A stretch of 64,000 nt of DNA from Pictodentalium vernedei (taxonomy: Eukaryota > Mollusca > Scaphopoda > Dentaliida > Dentaliidae), in NCBI GenBank assembly GCA_031216915.1, contig CM062297.1:545188971-545252970 (forward strand), written 5' to 3'. Positions 1-12,120 of this stretch are shown in pieces (position 1 is the first letter of the stretch; every line of letters begins with the position of its first letter). The notes below the pieces were generated by a model. It had not been told where the DNA came from. It searched no databases and worked only from the letters and a program-made list of their open reading frames with translations. The position numbers were made by a program, and so were the translations under genes.

Positions 1-109
1 TATTCGAAATGCTGGAGAAAAGGAGGTCTGTGAAGATGGGGAAGTTAGAAACAGTCCAAATATTTTTCAAAAAGTCGCAAAATTTTTTATTCAATTAACT
101 ACTTTAAAA

Positions 110-350
110 CTAGAGGATGGCCACCAAAGGGTGGCTGATTCCCCCAAAAAAAGCCTTGATAGCCATTCCAACCTTATTCGCGACACACCCTCTGGTTGTG
201 GGCAAAAATAATACCAAGTATCATTAATATCCTTGAAGGCTGTAAGAAGTTATGGAGCAGACACGAATTCCGTCTACGCCCGGATGGACAGACGGACAGA
301 CGGACGATGTCACGGCTAGATTCCCCCGAATTTTTTTCGGGGGAATAAAA
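110..350 (+). mobile_element. Short hairpin-capped (Helentron/pearl-like) element, cap family A
   Basis: A small element with both ends visible. The 5' side has a hairpin at 119-135 (GGCCACC, loop, GGTGGC) followed by GATTCCCCC. The 3' side has a GGACAGAC tract (about 282-305), then a perfect hairpin at 320-345 with ATTCCCCCGAA paired to TTCGGGGGAAT, then an A-rich end. The 5' CCCCC block is complementary to the 3' GGGGG. It carries no tandem core, so it looks like the minimal form of the element at 9990-11152. The Helentron-type assignment is by architecture only; no protein is encoded. Confidence 0.55.
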
Positions 351-544
351 ATCATAATATTTTTTATTCAATTAACAGGGTTTTATTTTGTAACCTTTTT
401 GCAACTGATGGGTCAAATATATACAAAAAGTATGGTAAATAGTTTTGTGTTAGAAAACTCATACAATTAACAGGATTATTTAATTTAGTTAATTGTATTT
501 AAGGTGACTTCATGTATTTATATATTGCTTGGTGTTTAAGGTAA

Positions 545-690
545 CTTTTAGCATCTATGGCTAAATCATGACCCCAACACAGGTATGAAGCCAAATAGTG
601 AATCATTTATACAGGAGCTGCACAATTCAGGGGATTTCCACCACAGACATTTGATAAGGCTGTCATGATTATTTGATTAGTCGATTAACT
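545..690 (+). repeat. Dispersed repeat, partner at 35105-35260
   Basis: The segment around AGCATCTATGGCTA...GGTATGAAG...ATTTCCACCACAG is recognisably the same diverged sequence as that at 35105-35260, on the same strand. No terminal repeats or coding content were seen. The flanking 351-544 and 691-1036 contain nothing I can identify apart from recurring AATTAACAGG-type AT-rich motifs. Confidence 0.45.
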
Positions 691-1036
691 GTCAAATATT
701 GTCGTAGATGATGGTTTTTATTTCGACTGTCATTCATTTTCAAAGTGATGCAAGTTGGGTTTAATTTGCACTCTACAATTAGGTGAACAAACTATTAGAT
801 TACTAACCTTTGAAATGTCTAACCATAGTTATTTGTAATACCCAGTGGCCTTTGTCTACCACACGTCTGTGCAACTATTTCATTTTAAAAACACTGAGCC
901 CTGCCATTTGATCAATCTCTGTACTCTGTGACATTCAGTGTGAATCAGTACAAAAGAGTATCATTCAAACTCTGTAGGCCTACCATTTGAATAATTTGTG
1001 GTTTGGGAAGTTATTGCAGACTGCAGAGTAAATATA

Positions 1037-1802
1037 TACCTGGAACTCAATTAAGCACCCCCTGAAATGTTTCATGACAGTGAAGTTGCTGTTACTGATT
1101 ATGTTTTAATGATGGCTATGTCTTGCAGTACATTTCATCTAGTGAAACATGTTTCTGGTTGATAGCATACCCAAAACACATCTCCTCGTCCAAGTGAAGC
1201 ATGCTTCCCACGAATGTCACAAAAAGCACTATCATCCACATGCAATAATCTGGGTATAAAACAAGAAAATTTGTCGCTTCTTTTATCAATAAACACTGAC
1301 ATGGCAAGGAGGAGACTGTCAGAAGCACGAAGATAGAAAATCATTGGCATGCATGCAATAGGCATGTCATTCAAAGCTATTGGAAGGCACCTTGGCTATA
1401 GTCATTCTGTAATCAGCAGACTTGTCAGAAAAATCAACAAATCAACAATGTTAAGGACTGACCAAGGCCTGGACAACCCCAAAATACCTCTCCTCAGGAG
1501 GATTGGTGTCTGGCACTCTTCGTAAGGCATGAACCCTTTGCTTCAACTGGGGTTTTAAAATGCCTTTGGCTCCCCAACAGGCATTTGTGCAACAGAACTG
1601 TCCGAAACCATCTCAAAGTGCTGAGTATGAGGTCCAGAAGGGTCATCAAGCATCCAGCTCTGTCCGATCAGCATCAAAGACGATGTCTGGAGTGGTGTAT
1701 GGCACAACAACATTGGAATCTCAGGACGTTGAGAAGAGTCCACTGGTCAGATGAGAGTAGGTTCCTGCTTCACGTCACAGATGGTCGCATGAGAGTGTGA
1801 AG
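1037..1802 (+). pseudogene. Tc1/mariner-like transposase remnant, 3' part missing
   Basis: Reading from the ATG at 1301 gives MARRRLSEA, a helix-turn-helix segment (IIGMHAIGMSFKAIGRHLG, then SVISRLVRK), and further down a frame with VHWSDESRFLLH, the conserved block before the catalytic core of Tc1-type DDE transposases. Upstream, ACTCAATTAAGCACC near 1047 resembles the terminal repeat of the two other Tc1 copies (CTACTCAAAGTTTGCTAAGC). The frame is interrupted by an early stop after MARRRLSEARR and by at least two shifts. The sequence stops at the left terminus of the DIRS element at 1806. The rest of the transposase is not recognisable after 9084, so the remnant was probably already truncated or was lost at the insertion. 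Confidence 0.75.
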
Positions 1803-2162
1803 GCATAAAAATTTTATAGTAAATTTATTATTATACCTACCACAATTGTTTACAACAGGCTTGCACTACAGTGGAAGTTCCTAACTCGGAAGTATACTCT
1901 CTATTTTGTTCTTTCCCAAGCAATTTGGGAAAGAAAAGTGGTGCAAAAGCACCAAGAAAAAATAAGCCCAAACTGAGTTGAGTGTGGCCAGTGCACACCC
2001 AGTAGGGGACACTCTTCTCTGTGCACAATCCACGGCTTTCTGGTACCAGTACGCAGACGTATAACCAACGTGTCATTCTATTTGAATCTGCCAACATTGG
2101 AGTTATGTGATCAGCGGGGAGGAAGGATTCTTACCCAAATAAGATGACAGGAGGGCCTCCAG

Positions 2163-2252
2163 GTAAACAATTGTGGTAGGTATAATAAGAAAGGAAATTT
2201 ATTATAAAATTTAAATTTCTTGTTAACCTACCTCACAATTGTTTACAAAAGG
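2163..2252. repeat. Internal complementary region of DIRS fossil A
   Basis: The first half is the reverse complement of the left outer end (ATTGTGGTAGGTATAATAAG matches the left terminus), and the second half (TTAACCTACCTCACAATTG) is the reverse complement of the right outer end. A junction of the two ends is the defining internal feature of DIRS elements, used for circle formation during replication. Confidence 0.8.
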
Positions 2253-4436
2253 CTGAATAGACAATAGGAGGAGGGAAACACTGCGCTGGAACCGAGGGCA
2301 GAAGAAGAGTACCAAAGGCCTATAAAAGCATTGAATCACATACACTGCACACAATGAGAGATGAGGTGTATATGGCCATGTGTAACACACAGGCAGAATG
2401 GACAGTAACAAAGCACAAGGCCAGAACTGATCCTGATAGAAAAGCCTAATAATGTCTAGGGTTGATAACAGCCTGAGCAGAAGAAAGAGGTCCTAAAGAA
2501 AAAAAGGTCCTCATACTGCTCCTGCAACTGACAAAGGTAGAAGGTGGAGAAAGTAGAAGAATTTCTCCAGTAGGCTGCCTGCATAGTGTCTAACAACTTG
2601 ACAGAGTTAGCATAAGCCAAGAAGGTAGACAATCCATGCACCCCGTGGGCAGAAATGTGATTGGTAATACAATTGTCACTCACCAAACGAGCATTTGATG
2701 TTCAAATAGCAAGACAAATCCACCTAAAAGTGGATTGAGGAGAGATCTTCTGTTGACCAGGGATCAGACAGAAAGAATCGCTTCCTACCTTTACGGATAA
2801 ACTGCATCCGGTTGAGGTAAATGTGAATTGCACAAACTGCACAGAGCAAAGGGCGATTATCATCAACTGAAGGAACAGCCCTGATACAGATTGGAGGCAG
2901 AGTAGTTTCTGGTATCGGATTTTTGGCCAGAAAGGAGCAATCAGTGGTAAAAGTAACAAAGTTGCCGGAGCTCCTAAAAAAGGCCAGATCAAATGAGAGG
3001 GCGTGAAGCTCACTAACTCTCCTGGCTGAGGCAAAAGCCATCAGAAAAGTTGTCTTATATGTGAGAAAACACATATCCACCTGTGATAATGGTATGAATA
3101 GTCCCCCCACCCCCACCCCCACCCACCCCCAAGCAAAATAGCACCTAAGAAAGATAACATCTTGGGGTCAGCTGCAAAACCCTAGGCCTTTTCAAAGAAA
3201 AGTGACAAATAAGCTTCGAGAGTTACTGATTAGTGCCGATACGATGCATTCCCACATATGAAAAGATCTCCGAAAGCATAGACCTGTACCCCTTGATGGC
3301 AACATGCTGGAGACCCCAAAAATCAAACAGATATACCAGAAACTTCCCCATTTGTGTAATTGAAGGGTTGGCATAATCGACAGAGTGATCAGCACACCAT
3401 TGACAGAAGACCTTCCATTTAGCCACATGGCCTAAACCAGTGGAGTGCAGCTTTGAAAAAGAAATGCACTCCACTGGTCATCTTGAAAAACATCTACAGA
3501 GGAGACAGGACCAGACAAAAGATATGCGCGTAGGCACAATGATGTCGGTGAAACCTCAGGTGACCTTGACAGATAAGGTTGTGGCGTAGAGGGAGACATA
3601 TCGGAACTGCCACCAACAGAGGGTAAGCTGATTGATCCATACCCGCTGATGCGAAAGGGGAGTGATCAGAATGATTCGACAACTGCAGGTTCATATCTTG
3701 GCTAGAACCTGAGGCAGAATTGGAACCGGCGTGAAGGAGTAGCCGACTAGTCCATTCCAATCGAGTGACAGAGCATCCACGGTGTAAGCCAGAGGATCTT
3801 GGCAAGGGGAAATGAAAGTGTCCACCTGATGGGTTTCAACAGGTTGCAAACAGATCGATGGGGGGACCAGAGATTGCAAAGCGACTGGAACACTGCTCTG
3901 TGAAGCATCCACTCAGTGGAAATGACCCTGCCCCGTCGGGACAGGGTGTCAGCTTAGTATGCTCAGACAACTGAGAATGTGACGAACGACCACAGCAGAG
4001 TTGACATCTTGAGCAAGCAATAGAAGATCCAGAGCCAATGAATTGTCAGACAACAGAATGACCTGACAATTCGAAAGGTGGGAGATCCACTGCCAGAAAC
4101 TTAGAAGACGAGCAAAAAGCTCCTTCTGATTGATGTGAAGAGCTGCCTGATCCTGGTCCCAAACACTGTGAATGGAAAAACCTAAAGGATCCAACGTTGC
4201 GCCCCATCCAAGATCGCTGGAATCTGCCATCAGAACATGATCAGACATGGGCAAATCCAATGGAACTCCCTGCATCTGTCCAGGGAAGAAGGTGACGACT
4301 GAGAGATGCTGTTAACTGGAGTACCAGATGCAGACATTCAGCCTCCAACGACTGAGCATAAAGTGTTGGAGAGGTCTGACATGCAGCTGACATAAAGGAA
4401 TGGGATCTGTCACCGAACTACAGAGACCGAAACAGA
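2253..4436 (-). pseudogene. DIRS fossil A, first partial copy: recombinase and RNase H part
   Basis: Minus-strand sequence similar to 27473-29760 of the better preserved element. It covers tyrosine recombinase (about 2450-3430) and the RNase H-like region (about 3950-4270) and stops before the reverse transcriptase. The gag-like and reverse transcriptase parts of this copy are absent. It is broken in several places; reported only as a fossil. Confidence 0.75.
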
Positions 4437-4686
4437 GAATACAGGTTGTTTTATGAGTTTTATATTTTTAAGTGGCTTCTCAACTTTTATGAGGCTATCA
4501 ATTCTGTGGCTGCCAATGGATGGATGTCCAAAGATTTGGACATCGCTGTTCCAACCTTTAATGTGACTATGATGTAAAGTGTCTTATTTAGTCACACAGA
4601 TGATTTTCAGATGCCTCGAAAATTTCTGTTATGTGGCTAGCCATGTAACAGAAATTAGCCACATAAATATCCATTTATGACAAACT
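4437..4686. other. Non-DIRS spacer inside fossil A
   Basis: About 250 bp with no counterpart in the other DIRS copy. It contains a small inverted repeat near 4620-4660 (TGTTATGTGGCTA... / ...AACAGAAATTAGCCACATA). Origin unknown. It separates the two partial DIRS copies. Confidence 0.5.
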
Positions 4687-7600
4687 CAATTGCACTGGAA
4701 CCGTAGACAGAGGAAGAGATCCTTAGTCCTATCAAACCACAGCATCACAAACATTAGTAAAAGACAATGAAAGATGAGGCGTATGGTGATATGCGACGCA
4801 CAGACAGAAAGGGCAGTAACAGCATGGAGCTGGAACTGACCCTTTAAGAAGCTGAATGGCTGGGATAGACAACAGCTTGAGTAGAAGAAAGAGGGCCCAT
4901 AGAACAAAGGTCCTCTGTCTGCTCCTGCAACTGTCGCAGATAAGTGGAGAAGGTAGCCTTTTTCCAGTAGGCTGCCAGCACATCATGACGGAGTTAGTAT
5001 AAGCCCCCGAGAGGAAGACAATGCATACACCTCATGGCAGAAAAACGATTAGTAATACGAACACCAGTAGCTAGGCAAGCGGAAGCTGCACAAATAGCAA
5101 GACAAATCCAAAGAGAAATGGATTCAGGAGAGATCTGGCATGTGAGAAAATGCATATCCACCCGGGATAAAGGCGTGAACGCCCCCCACCCCCCAAGCAG
5201 AGCAGCACCCAAGAAAGTGTCCATCTTGGAGTAAACTGCAAAGTCCTAGGCCTTTTCAAGGAAAAGTGCCAAACAAGCTTGGAGAGGCAAGGATGAGTGC
5301 CGATACGATGCTGTACCACATATGAAAAAGGTCTCCGAAGCATGGACTTGTTCCCATTGCTGGAGAACCCCAGAAATAAACAGATACCAGAAACTCTGCA
5401 ATCGGTGTGATCGAAGGAGTGACAGAAGCAACAGAGTGATCGCACACCATCGAAAGAAGAACCTTCTACTTAGCAACAGAGGCTAAACCAGTGGAGTGAG
5501 TGCCTCCTTGAAGAAGAAAAGCAACTCCACTGCTCGTCTCGAAAAAAACAACTATGGAGGAGACAGGACCCGATAAAAGACATGCGCGAAGGCACAATGA
5601 AGTTGGGTCCACCTGAAACCTCCTCGGATGACTTTGTCAAAGAAAGTCGCGACGTAGAGGGAGACATGCCGGAACCGCTGCTAACAGAGAGCGGAGCAGA
5701 TTGATCCACACCCACCAAGGCGACAGGGCTGTGATCGAAAGGATTTGACAACTGCAGGTTCATATCTGGGCTAGAACCTGAGGCAGAATCTGAACCGGCA
5801 GAAAGGCATAGCCGACAAGACCAAGCATCCATGGCGAAAGCCAGAGCATCTGGACACTGGGACACTAAAGTGTCCACCTGATGGTTCCAACAAGTCGCAA
5901 AGATATCAATCTGGGGACGACACCAGAGATCGCAAAGAGACTGGAACAGCGCCATGGGGAGTATCCACCCGATGAAAAAGAACCTGCCCCGTCGGGACAG
6001 GGAGTCAGCTAGGAAGGTTAGACAACCGGCAAGGTGACAAACCACCACTCCAGCGTTGACATCCTGAGCGAGCAGTAGAAGATCCTGAACCAATGCATAC
6101 ATGGGAACATAGTGCGTGCCGCCCTGGTTCCGAATGTGAACAACCACCGTAGAATTGTCAGACCACAGAAGAACCTGACAATTCGAAAAGTGGGGGATCC
6201 ACTGCCAGAAACACAGAAGAGCATGAAGCTCCTTCTGGTTGACATGAAGAGCTGCAAGATCCTGGTCCCATGACGCGAGAAGGAAAAGACCTAGAGGATC
6301 CAACATCACACCCCATCCGAGATCGCTGACGATTACCGTCAGAACACAATCGGATGTGGGGAAGTCCAATGGAACTCCCTGCATAATCCACTGAACATCT
6401 GTCAGGGGAGAAGGTGACGAGGAAGAGACTCCGGTAACAGAAGCACCAGAACCAGAGGATCGCCATTCGGCCTCCAACGATTGAGCAAAGTGTTGAAGAC
6501 GTCAGACATGCAGTCGACCTAGAGGAATGAGATCCATCACCAAAACGCAGAGACCAAGCAGGTGGGGAAGACTCCGAGCTGATGAAGTCCACTCCAGATG
6601 ACAAGACGGAGAAGGGACCAGGTCCGACTTCTCTCCTTTGACTCTGAACCCTAGTGACGTGAGCAGGCTCAACAGTGTGACGACATCAGACTCCAGAAAA
6701 GCAGCATTGAATTGCTTCTGGGGGATATCAACTAGACAAGCCGAAGAAGACACCCTGGACTGTGTGTGATGTAAGCCTAACACATGCGACATCAGACAGG
6801 TGAAAGGCCCAAGGATCCAGGCCAAGGCCAAAGGGAATGGCCTTGAACTGGAAAACATCCTGGGGAATGGAGCGGCATACCGATCTGAAAGCATCCATGC
6901 TGAACTGAGGAGCAACGATAGACTACGTCAGAATACTCAGATCGATAACCTATCTGAGTCGGCCGTCCTTCTTCGGCACCAAGAACATGTGGGAACAAAA
7001 TCCCACTGAAAGAAAGCTCTTGATGACCTCGATTGCCCCCTTCGACAGGAGATCGCCTATCTCCGTGATCAAAAGTTCCCAACGTGTAACGCTGAAAGGG
7101 AATCCTGTTGGAGGAAGCACTCTCTACTTAGGGGAATGCCTCAACCTGGGATGAAATCGGGGTGACTACTGCCGACGCCTACCCCACCCTGTGAGTGAGT
7201 AGAAGTGGCGGTAGGAGGACCAGCCCATAGCTTCGCAGAGGAAGCAGAAGGGTGCCTGTTAGGATTTGGATGCGCCTGGGCACACCAGGGGATCAGAAAG
7301 AGACCTGTTTCCAATCTCGGGAGGCGGCACCTCAGGGGGCACCCAGAAACCACTCGTAGCCTCGCTGGAAGCAACGGAAAAGACTCTTGGACAGAACCTA
7401 AGTGAGCAAGGAGAGGGCCTCCCTAAGCTAACTGACTGTCAGAACGGAACGACGTGGGAACGAACCGACAAAGTGGCTTCACTCCTGACCCATTTACCAG
7501 TGAAGGGTCACGATCCTCAAATACACCCGACGTAGGGCGACGAGCTGCAGCCGAAAACATCTGAAGGCAGATGTGTATTGGGGTATCACATACTCCGAGG

Positions 7601-8830
7601 ATCAACAGAGTGGAAACTCAGAAGAGTCACCGCGGACCTCTGCGGAACAGAAGGTCCAGGCTGCACAAAAAGCGTTGGTCACACAAAACTGGCCATGGGA
7701 CCAGAGTGCGGGGACAGAAACGCCATGGAGCTCATGGTGACCCCACCATGAAGATCCAAATGCAATGAGAAAAACTGAGGCACTCGACGGCTGAGAGACC
7801 ACAGTAGAGGGTTCGGCTTGCAGCCCCTTCCAACTTCGCCAAGTTGAAGTCAGGGAAGGCTGAGGCCAATACCCCACGTCTACACTACCAGACATCCCTG
7901 CAGACCCCTGCAGGGATAAAACTGCTGTGCTCAATGGCTGAGAGGACACAGCATGGGGGCTCAGTCGGCAGTCACTTCTGACTTCGCGGAGTCGAAGTCA
8001 GGGAAGGCTGAGGCCGATACCCCACGTCTACACTACCAGACATCCCTGCAGACCCCTGCAGGGATAAAACTGCTGTACTCAACGGCTGAGAGGACACAGC
8101 ATGGGGGTTCGGTCGGCAGCCAATTCCGACTTCGCCAAGTTGAAGTCAGGGAAGGCAGAAGCCGATACCCCACATGAACACTACCAGACACCTCTGCAGA
8201 CACCTGCAGGCCCCAAAATGACAGTGCCCAACCCCCCCCCCCCCCCCCCCACCCAGGGAGCTGCGGGAGGAACAGCCACAAGAACGCACCAAAAGTGAAG
8301 GCAAAAGGAATTACCCTAAAGGAACCGAACTGGAAAAAACAGAGGTGAGAGCAGTAAAAGAAAAAAGGTGAACTCAATAGATACAAGAAAGTAGAAGAAC
8401 ACCCCCAACTACAAGAGAAGGTGGCAGAAAAAATAACTGGTGGGTACACGACAGAACCCAGACGACTGACAGGGACCTAAAAAACAGAAATTCAGCCCTC
8501 AACAGAGTGAAGAAATCCTGTCCATACTGTCCCTCATTGACACCTAACTCCAATAATAATAATAAAATTTATCAACTGAAAAATTGTATATCCGAACCGC
8601 ATTGACACGATGTCGAAAAACATTCGCGAAATCGGAATATATAAATAAAATTCAATGAGAATGTGGTTGAAAATATTAACGAGAATATATAAAACACAGT
8701 CTTGTTATTATACGATCTTCAGATCCATAATTCCAGTCACAGAAAAACCATTATCGACGAGTTGAATTATCACGGTTTCATAATGCAAAATGGAGACACA
8801 TTCTCCACATGTCTCCGACAAAAAAAGAAT
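4687..8830 (-). pseudogene. DIRS fossil A, second partial copy: recombinase to gag-like region
   Basis: Reads on the minus strand in the same order as the 27-33 kb element: recombinase (about 4690-5480), RNase H-like (about 5900-6480), reverse transcriptase (about 6500-7090) and a gag-like 5' part (about 7140-8480). It lacks the recombinase 3' end and the internal complementary region, which only the first copy supplies. Broken many times; fossil. Confidence 0.75.
7789..8215. repeat. Threefold tandem repeat of about 147 bp in the gag-like region of fossil A
   Basis: Units start at GGCTGAGAG near 7789, 7935 and 8084 (spacings 146 and 149). Each contains a short inverted pair (GACTTCG...GTCGAAGTC type) and CAGACCCCTGCAGGGATAAA-like sequence. 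The 27-33 kb DIRS has a single counterpart near 32225-32340, so the triplication is specific to this copy. Confidence 0.75.
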
Positions 8831-9702
8831 GCTTAATTGATGACTGCACTGCACATTTGTTAACGGAAGTCATGGAATTGTACTAAGGGAAGAACGTCCC
8901 ATACTGGGTGTGCGCCAATGGTGCTCGGCCCAGTTTGGGCTTATTTTTTCGTGGTGTTTTTACACCACTTTTCTTTCCCACATCTCTTGGGAAAGATTAA
9001 AATAGAGAGTATTTTATCCGAGTTAGGGTCTTCCACTGTAATGCAAGCCTGTGGTAAACAATTGTAAGGTAGGTTGATATGAAATTGTTGTGCTTGTGGT
9101 GCCATTTTCTAGTCGTGTTATGTAAAGTGTCAACTGGATCATGGAAAGGTGATTCATTTTCTGGTAAAAAAACATTCAGCCAAAGTTTGGGTATAATTTT
9201 TTGGAGAGTACCTGTAAAACATGTTTGTATATGTGGCAAAGGGTCATGAAGCAAATTCTTTAGGTTAGGGTGGAACAGCTGGTGGAGGTGGCAAAAGTAC
9301 GTAGTTGCATTGCTGACCAGGTTCCATTCATATAAAAAAAAAAAAAACAATTGTTCCAGTTTGTTGGTTTTCCATCAATGTTTCCTGCATCATGGTGGTC
9401 ATGATTATCTTTGGAGAAAAAATGCACCATATACACAGAAATATGGTTAATAAATTACCCAAATTGTAAGGAAATAATTGAGTAGATAGTGTCAAGAAAA
9501 TGGAGAATGCTTCTAGCACTAATTTAAAAAAAATTTCTGGGGAGAACCCTCAGACCCACCCCCTGCTTATCGCTTTGTGTCTTTGGCACTTGCAGGGCCC
9601 ATAACACGCGTTCTACACATCCCCTCCCCTTCCCCGCCCCAACAGGCCCATCCTCACTCTTGGAGCTCTTGTTCTGTGTAATTATTTAAATAATTTTCAA
9701 CG

Positions 9703-9960
9703 TTTTAACCCTTTACCTAACACAAAAGGCAGACACCACTTGAAAACAAATTTCTTGAATAATTCATTTTTTTTCAATTTTGCCATCAAAATCATAGTTT
9801 ATGACCCCTCATTGGAACAAGCTCGTTCCAATCAGTGGTCATAAGTTATGTTTTTGAGACAAAAAAAAAATGAAAAAATAATGAAACGGAATCGTGATTT
9901 TTGTGAATATTAGCGCTGACCAGTTTTGGCCGTTATGTTGGGTCATGTGAGAAAGTACCA
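9703..9960 (+). mobile_element. TTAA-flanked MITE, CCCTTTACC family, with central hairpin
   Basis: Starts TTAA-CCCTTTACCTAAC at 9703. The central inverted repeat reads TTGGAACAAGCT / AGCTCGTTCCAA around 9812-9835, flanked by ATGACCCCTCA and its complement, with A- and T-rich shoulders. The right end (GACCAGTTTTGGCCGTTATG) matches the 47 kb copy, but the final terminal bases have decayed. No coding capacity. The TTAA flank and the CCCT start suggest a piggyBac-like or Kolobok-like helper; this is inference. Confidence 0.7.
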
Positions 9961-9989
9961 TTATTCAATTTTCTTGAGAGTGTAACTAA

Positions 9990-11152
9990 AGGTAACCACC
10001 AGCGGTGGCCAATCCCCCCGAAAAATTACTCTGATGCAGTAATATATACAGTAAATTAACGCAGCCACTTTTGGTAGTATTTACTCAAATAATACAGATA
10101 AGATTACCCATATTTGATGACATGTCTAGTTTAGTTTTGATCGGGACCGATAAAATTTCAAGTTTAAGGTCACTGTGACCTTGACCTTTGGCACAATGAC
10201 CTAAAAATATGTAGGGTTCTTCCTCTCATCACGCTTAACTCACATGCCACAATAGTTTTTGATCAGGAATGCATAATTTTAATAATTAAGAGAGCCAAAA
10301 CCAGTTGCGACCGATAAAATTTTAATTTCAAGGTCTCTGTGACCTTGACGCTTGGCACAATGACCTAAGAAATACATAGGGTTATTCCTCTCATTATACC
10401 TGATCCACATACCAAGTTTGGTTTCGATCATGCAAACAATATTTTAATTTGAGAGCGGAAACCAACTCTGACCAATAAAACTTTAAATTCATGAACAATG
10501 TGACCTGACACAATACCCTAAAAATGAATGGGGATCTTTCATCTTGCTCAACCCATACGCCAAGTTTAGTTTCAATCGGGCAAGCAAAATTTCATTAGAG
10601 AAGCCAACTCTGGTAAATGTTTAAGTTCAATGTCACTGTGACCTTGATCTTCGGCACAATGATCTCAAAATAAATATGCTTCTTCCTCTCATCATGCCTA
10701 ATCCACATGTCAAGTTTGGTTTCAGTCGGCCAAGCGGTACTCTAATTACAGAGCGGTAACCAACTCTGATAAAAAATTAAAGTTCAAGGTCATGGTGACT
10801 TTGACCATTGGCACAATTATCTCAAAATGAATAGGGTTCTTCTTTTCATCACGCCTCACCAACATGCCAAGTTTGGTTTCAGTCGGTCAAGCAGAACTTT
10901 AATTACAGAGCGGAAATCAACTCTCATAAAAAATTAAAGTTCAAAGTCACTGTGAACTTGACCTTTGGCACAATGATCCCCAAATGAATAGGGTTCTTCT
11001 TCTCGTCATACCTAACCCACATGCAAAGTTTGGTTTAAGTCAGAAAAGAAGAATTTTAGTTAAAGAGTGGAAACCAACTACATCTGCAGATGGACAGACA
11101 GTGGACAGACAGCATCACGGCTATATCCTCCCAAACATTTTTTCAGGGATAA
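9990..11152 (+). mobile_element. Hairpin-capped element with tandem core of about 155-160 bp, cap family A
   Basis: The 5' end has hairpin CCACC/GGTGG at 9996-10009 followed by AATCCCCCCG, as in the short element at 110. The core is about six diverged monomers recognised by TCACTGTGACCTTGACC-type blocks at about 10168, 10331, 10490, 10630, 10789 and 10944, each followed by TTCTTCCTCTCATCA and CATGCCAAGTTTGGTTT. After the core come GATGGACAGACAGTGGACAG and a degenerate terminal hairpin (about 11126-11150). No protein coding. This matches the layout of bivalve pearl/HINE repeats; the homology is inferred. Confidence 0.65.
10130..11070 (+). repeat. Tandem array, monomer about 155-163 bp
   Basis: Core of the 9990-11152 element. 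Spacings between GTGACCTTGACC-like blocks are about 163, 159, 140, 159 and 155. The same monomer occurs twice in the differently capped element at 53870-54377. Confidence 0.8.
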
Positions 11153-11164
11153 AACTGTTAAATG

Positions 11165-11408
11165 TCATCAGGTCTTTAAATTTGTTTATTTTGGGAACAC
11201 CGTTTTGCCCTAATTTGGGCACAGAAATAACAGTCTTATCCTGTTATGTTTTATTCCCATTCCATTCATTGTCTTTCTATGGTCATATTATGCTGGAAGT
11301 TAATCTCAAATGTAGAAGAGGCACAAATAATTTATATATTTTTCTTCACACCATCTCTAATTTGGACACACCTGTAAATGGTGTGAAATTAGGGTAATCT
11401 AAAGGCCT
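11165..11408 (+). repeat. AGGCCTTT-ended MITE-like repeat, copy 1
   Basis: About 240 bp shared with 15740-15980: GCCCTAATTTGGGCACA, AGAAATAACAGTYTTATCC and TTATATATTTTTCTTSAYRCC blocks in the same order. The ends are short inverted repeats (CAGG.CTTT / AAAGGCCTG). Non-coding. Region 11409-12038 beyond it shows nothing recognisable. Confidence 0.55.
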
Positions 11409-12038
11409 GAGTGTCATTTCACATGGGTTAGTTTTATCTGAATACTTGCCAAAAGCATTGCCAAAGTATGTAAAAAATATTCATGACACTATGGTGTGCA
11501 CATCATTCAACTTTGAAAAAAAAAATTGTAGATGAATTTATGTTACATGTAGGTGATATAACCATGAATTTTTAGTGCTCTGTATGCACAGGTTGGTTTT
11601 GTTACTCAGCCACTTCGTGGATGGACATCCATTAAAACTCTAACATGCTTATCTGGTAGAAGATTGGGGTCTCAACAGGAAAATTTACTCTTCCTAGACC
11701 CCTGGTTGGTTCCTCAAGTTTCTAAGGTGTAGCTGGATTCCAAGCTGTGTATGGCTCATTACAAAATCATCCAAGGACCATTTTTAACATGCCCATAATC
11801 TCTATAATCTGTGTTTAAGGTTATGAAGATATGTGGAGTATGTACAATGTGCACGATTGTGCTCTTCAGTACACGCACACAGGCCTGTGCCAGTTTTTGT
11901 TGGAGGCCAACCACTGCACTTTCATCGTACTGTAGCCACTAGCCAGCATATTTCACACTATCATGTAGCAGCCATAAGGAAAGTGAACCAAGTAACCATT
12001 AGAAATGGCATCTGAAAAGCTGGATTCCGGCCATAGTT

Positions 12039-12120
12039 TTTGACGGTGTGCAATGGTCTAATGGTTTAGGTGTTGGACTCCTGATTGCCAGATAGGATCT
12101 CTGACAGTTTGATTCCTGCT
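12039..12120 (+). repeat. tRNA-like SINE head fragment
   Basis: AATGGTCTAATGGTTTAGG resembles a Pol III A box, and CAGTTTGATTCCTGC about 50 bp later resembles a B box. GGACTCCTGAT between them is tRNA-Arg-like. The cloverleaf is not intact, so this is a tRNA-derived repeat head, not a tRNA gene. No SINE body is evident downstream. From 12150 to 13158 I see no gene or repeat I can name. Confidence 0.45.

Larger units (their letters stand above)
1806..9084 (-). mobile_element. DIRS-type tyrosine-recombinase retroelement, decayed composite (fossil A)
   Basis: Both ends match the 27012-33558 element: left terminal repeat about 1806-2090, right terminal repeat about 8830-9084 in inverted orientation, and an internal complementary region at 2163-2252. 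Coding regions read on the minus strand. The interior is not collinear. From the left it holds recombinase plus RNase H sequence (2250-4436), then about 250 bp of unrelated DNA (4437-4686), then a second recombinase, RNase H, reverse transcriptase and gag-like series (4687-8830). It is heavily broken, with well over a dozen interruptions, and clearly older than the second DIRS copy. It inserted next to or into a Tc1-like remnant. Confidence 0.85.

Noticed and set aside
9085-9350. Continuation of the Tc1-like transposase on the far side of DIRS fossil A
   Set aside because: All frames were read and no catalytic-core block was recognised, so the transposase end cannot be placed here.
12039-12120. 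Functional tRNA gene
   Set aside because: The A and B boxes are plausible, but anticodon and acceptor stems do not pair; more like a SINE head.
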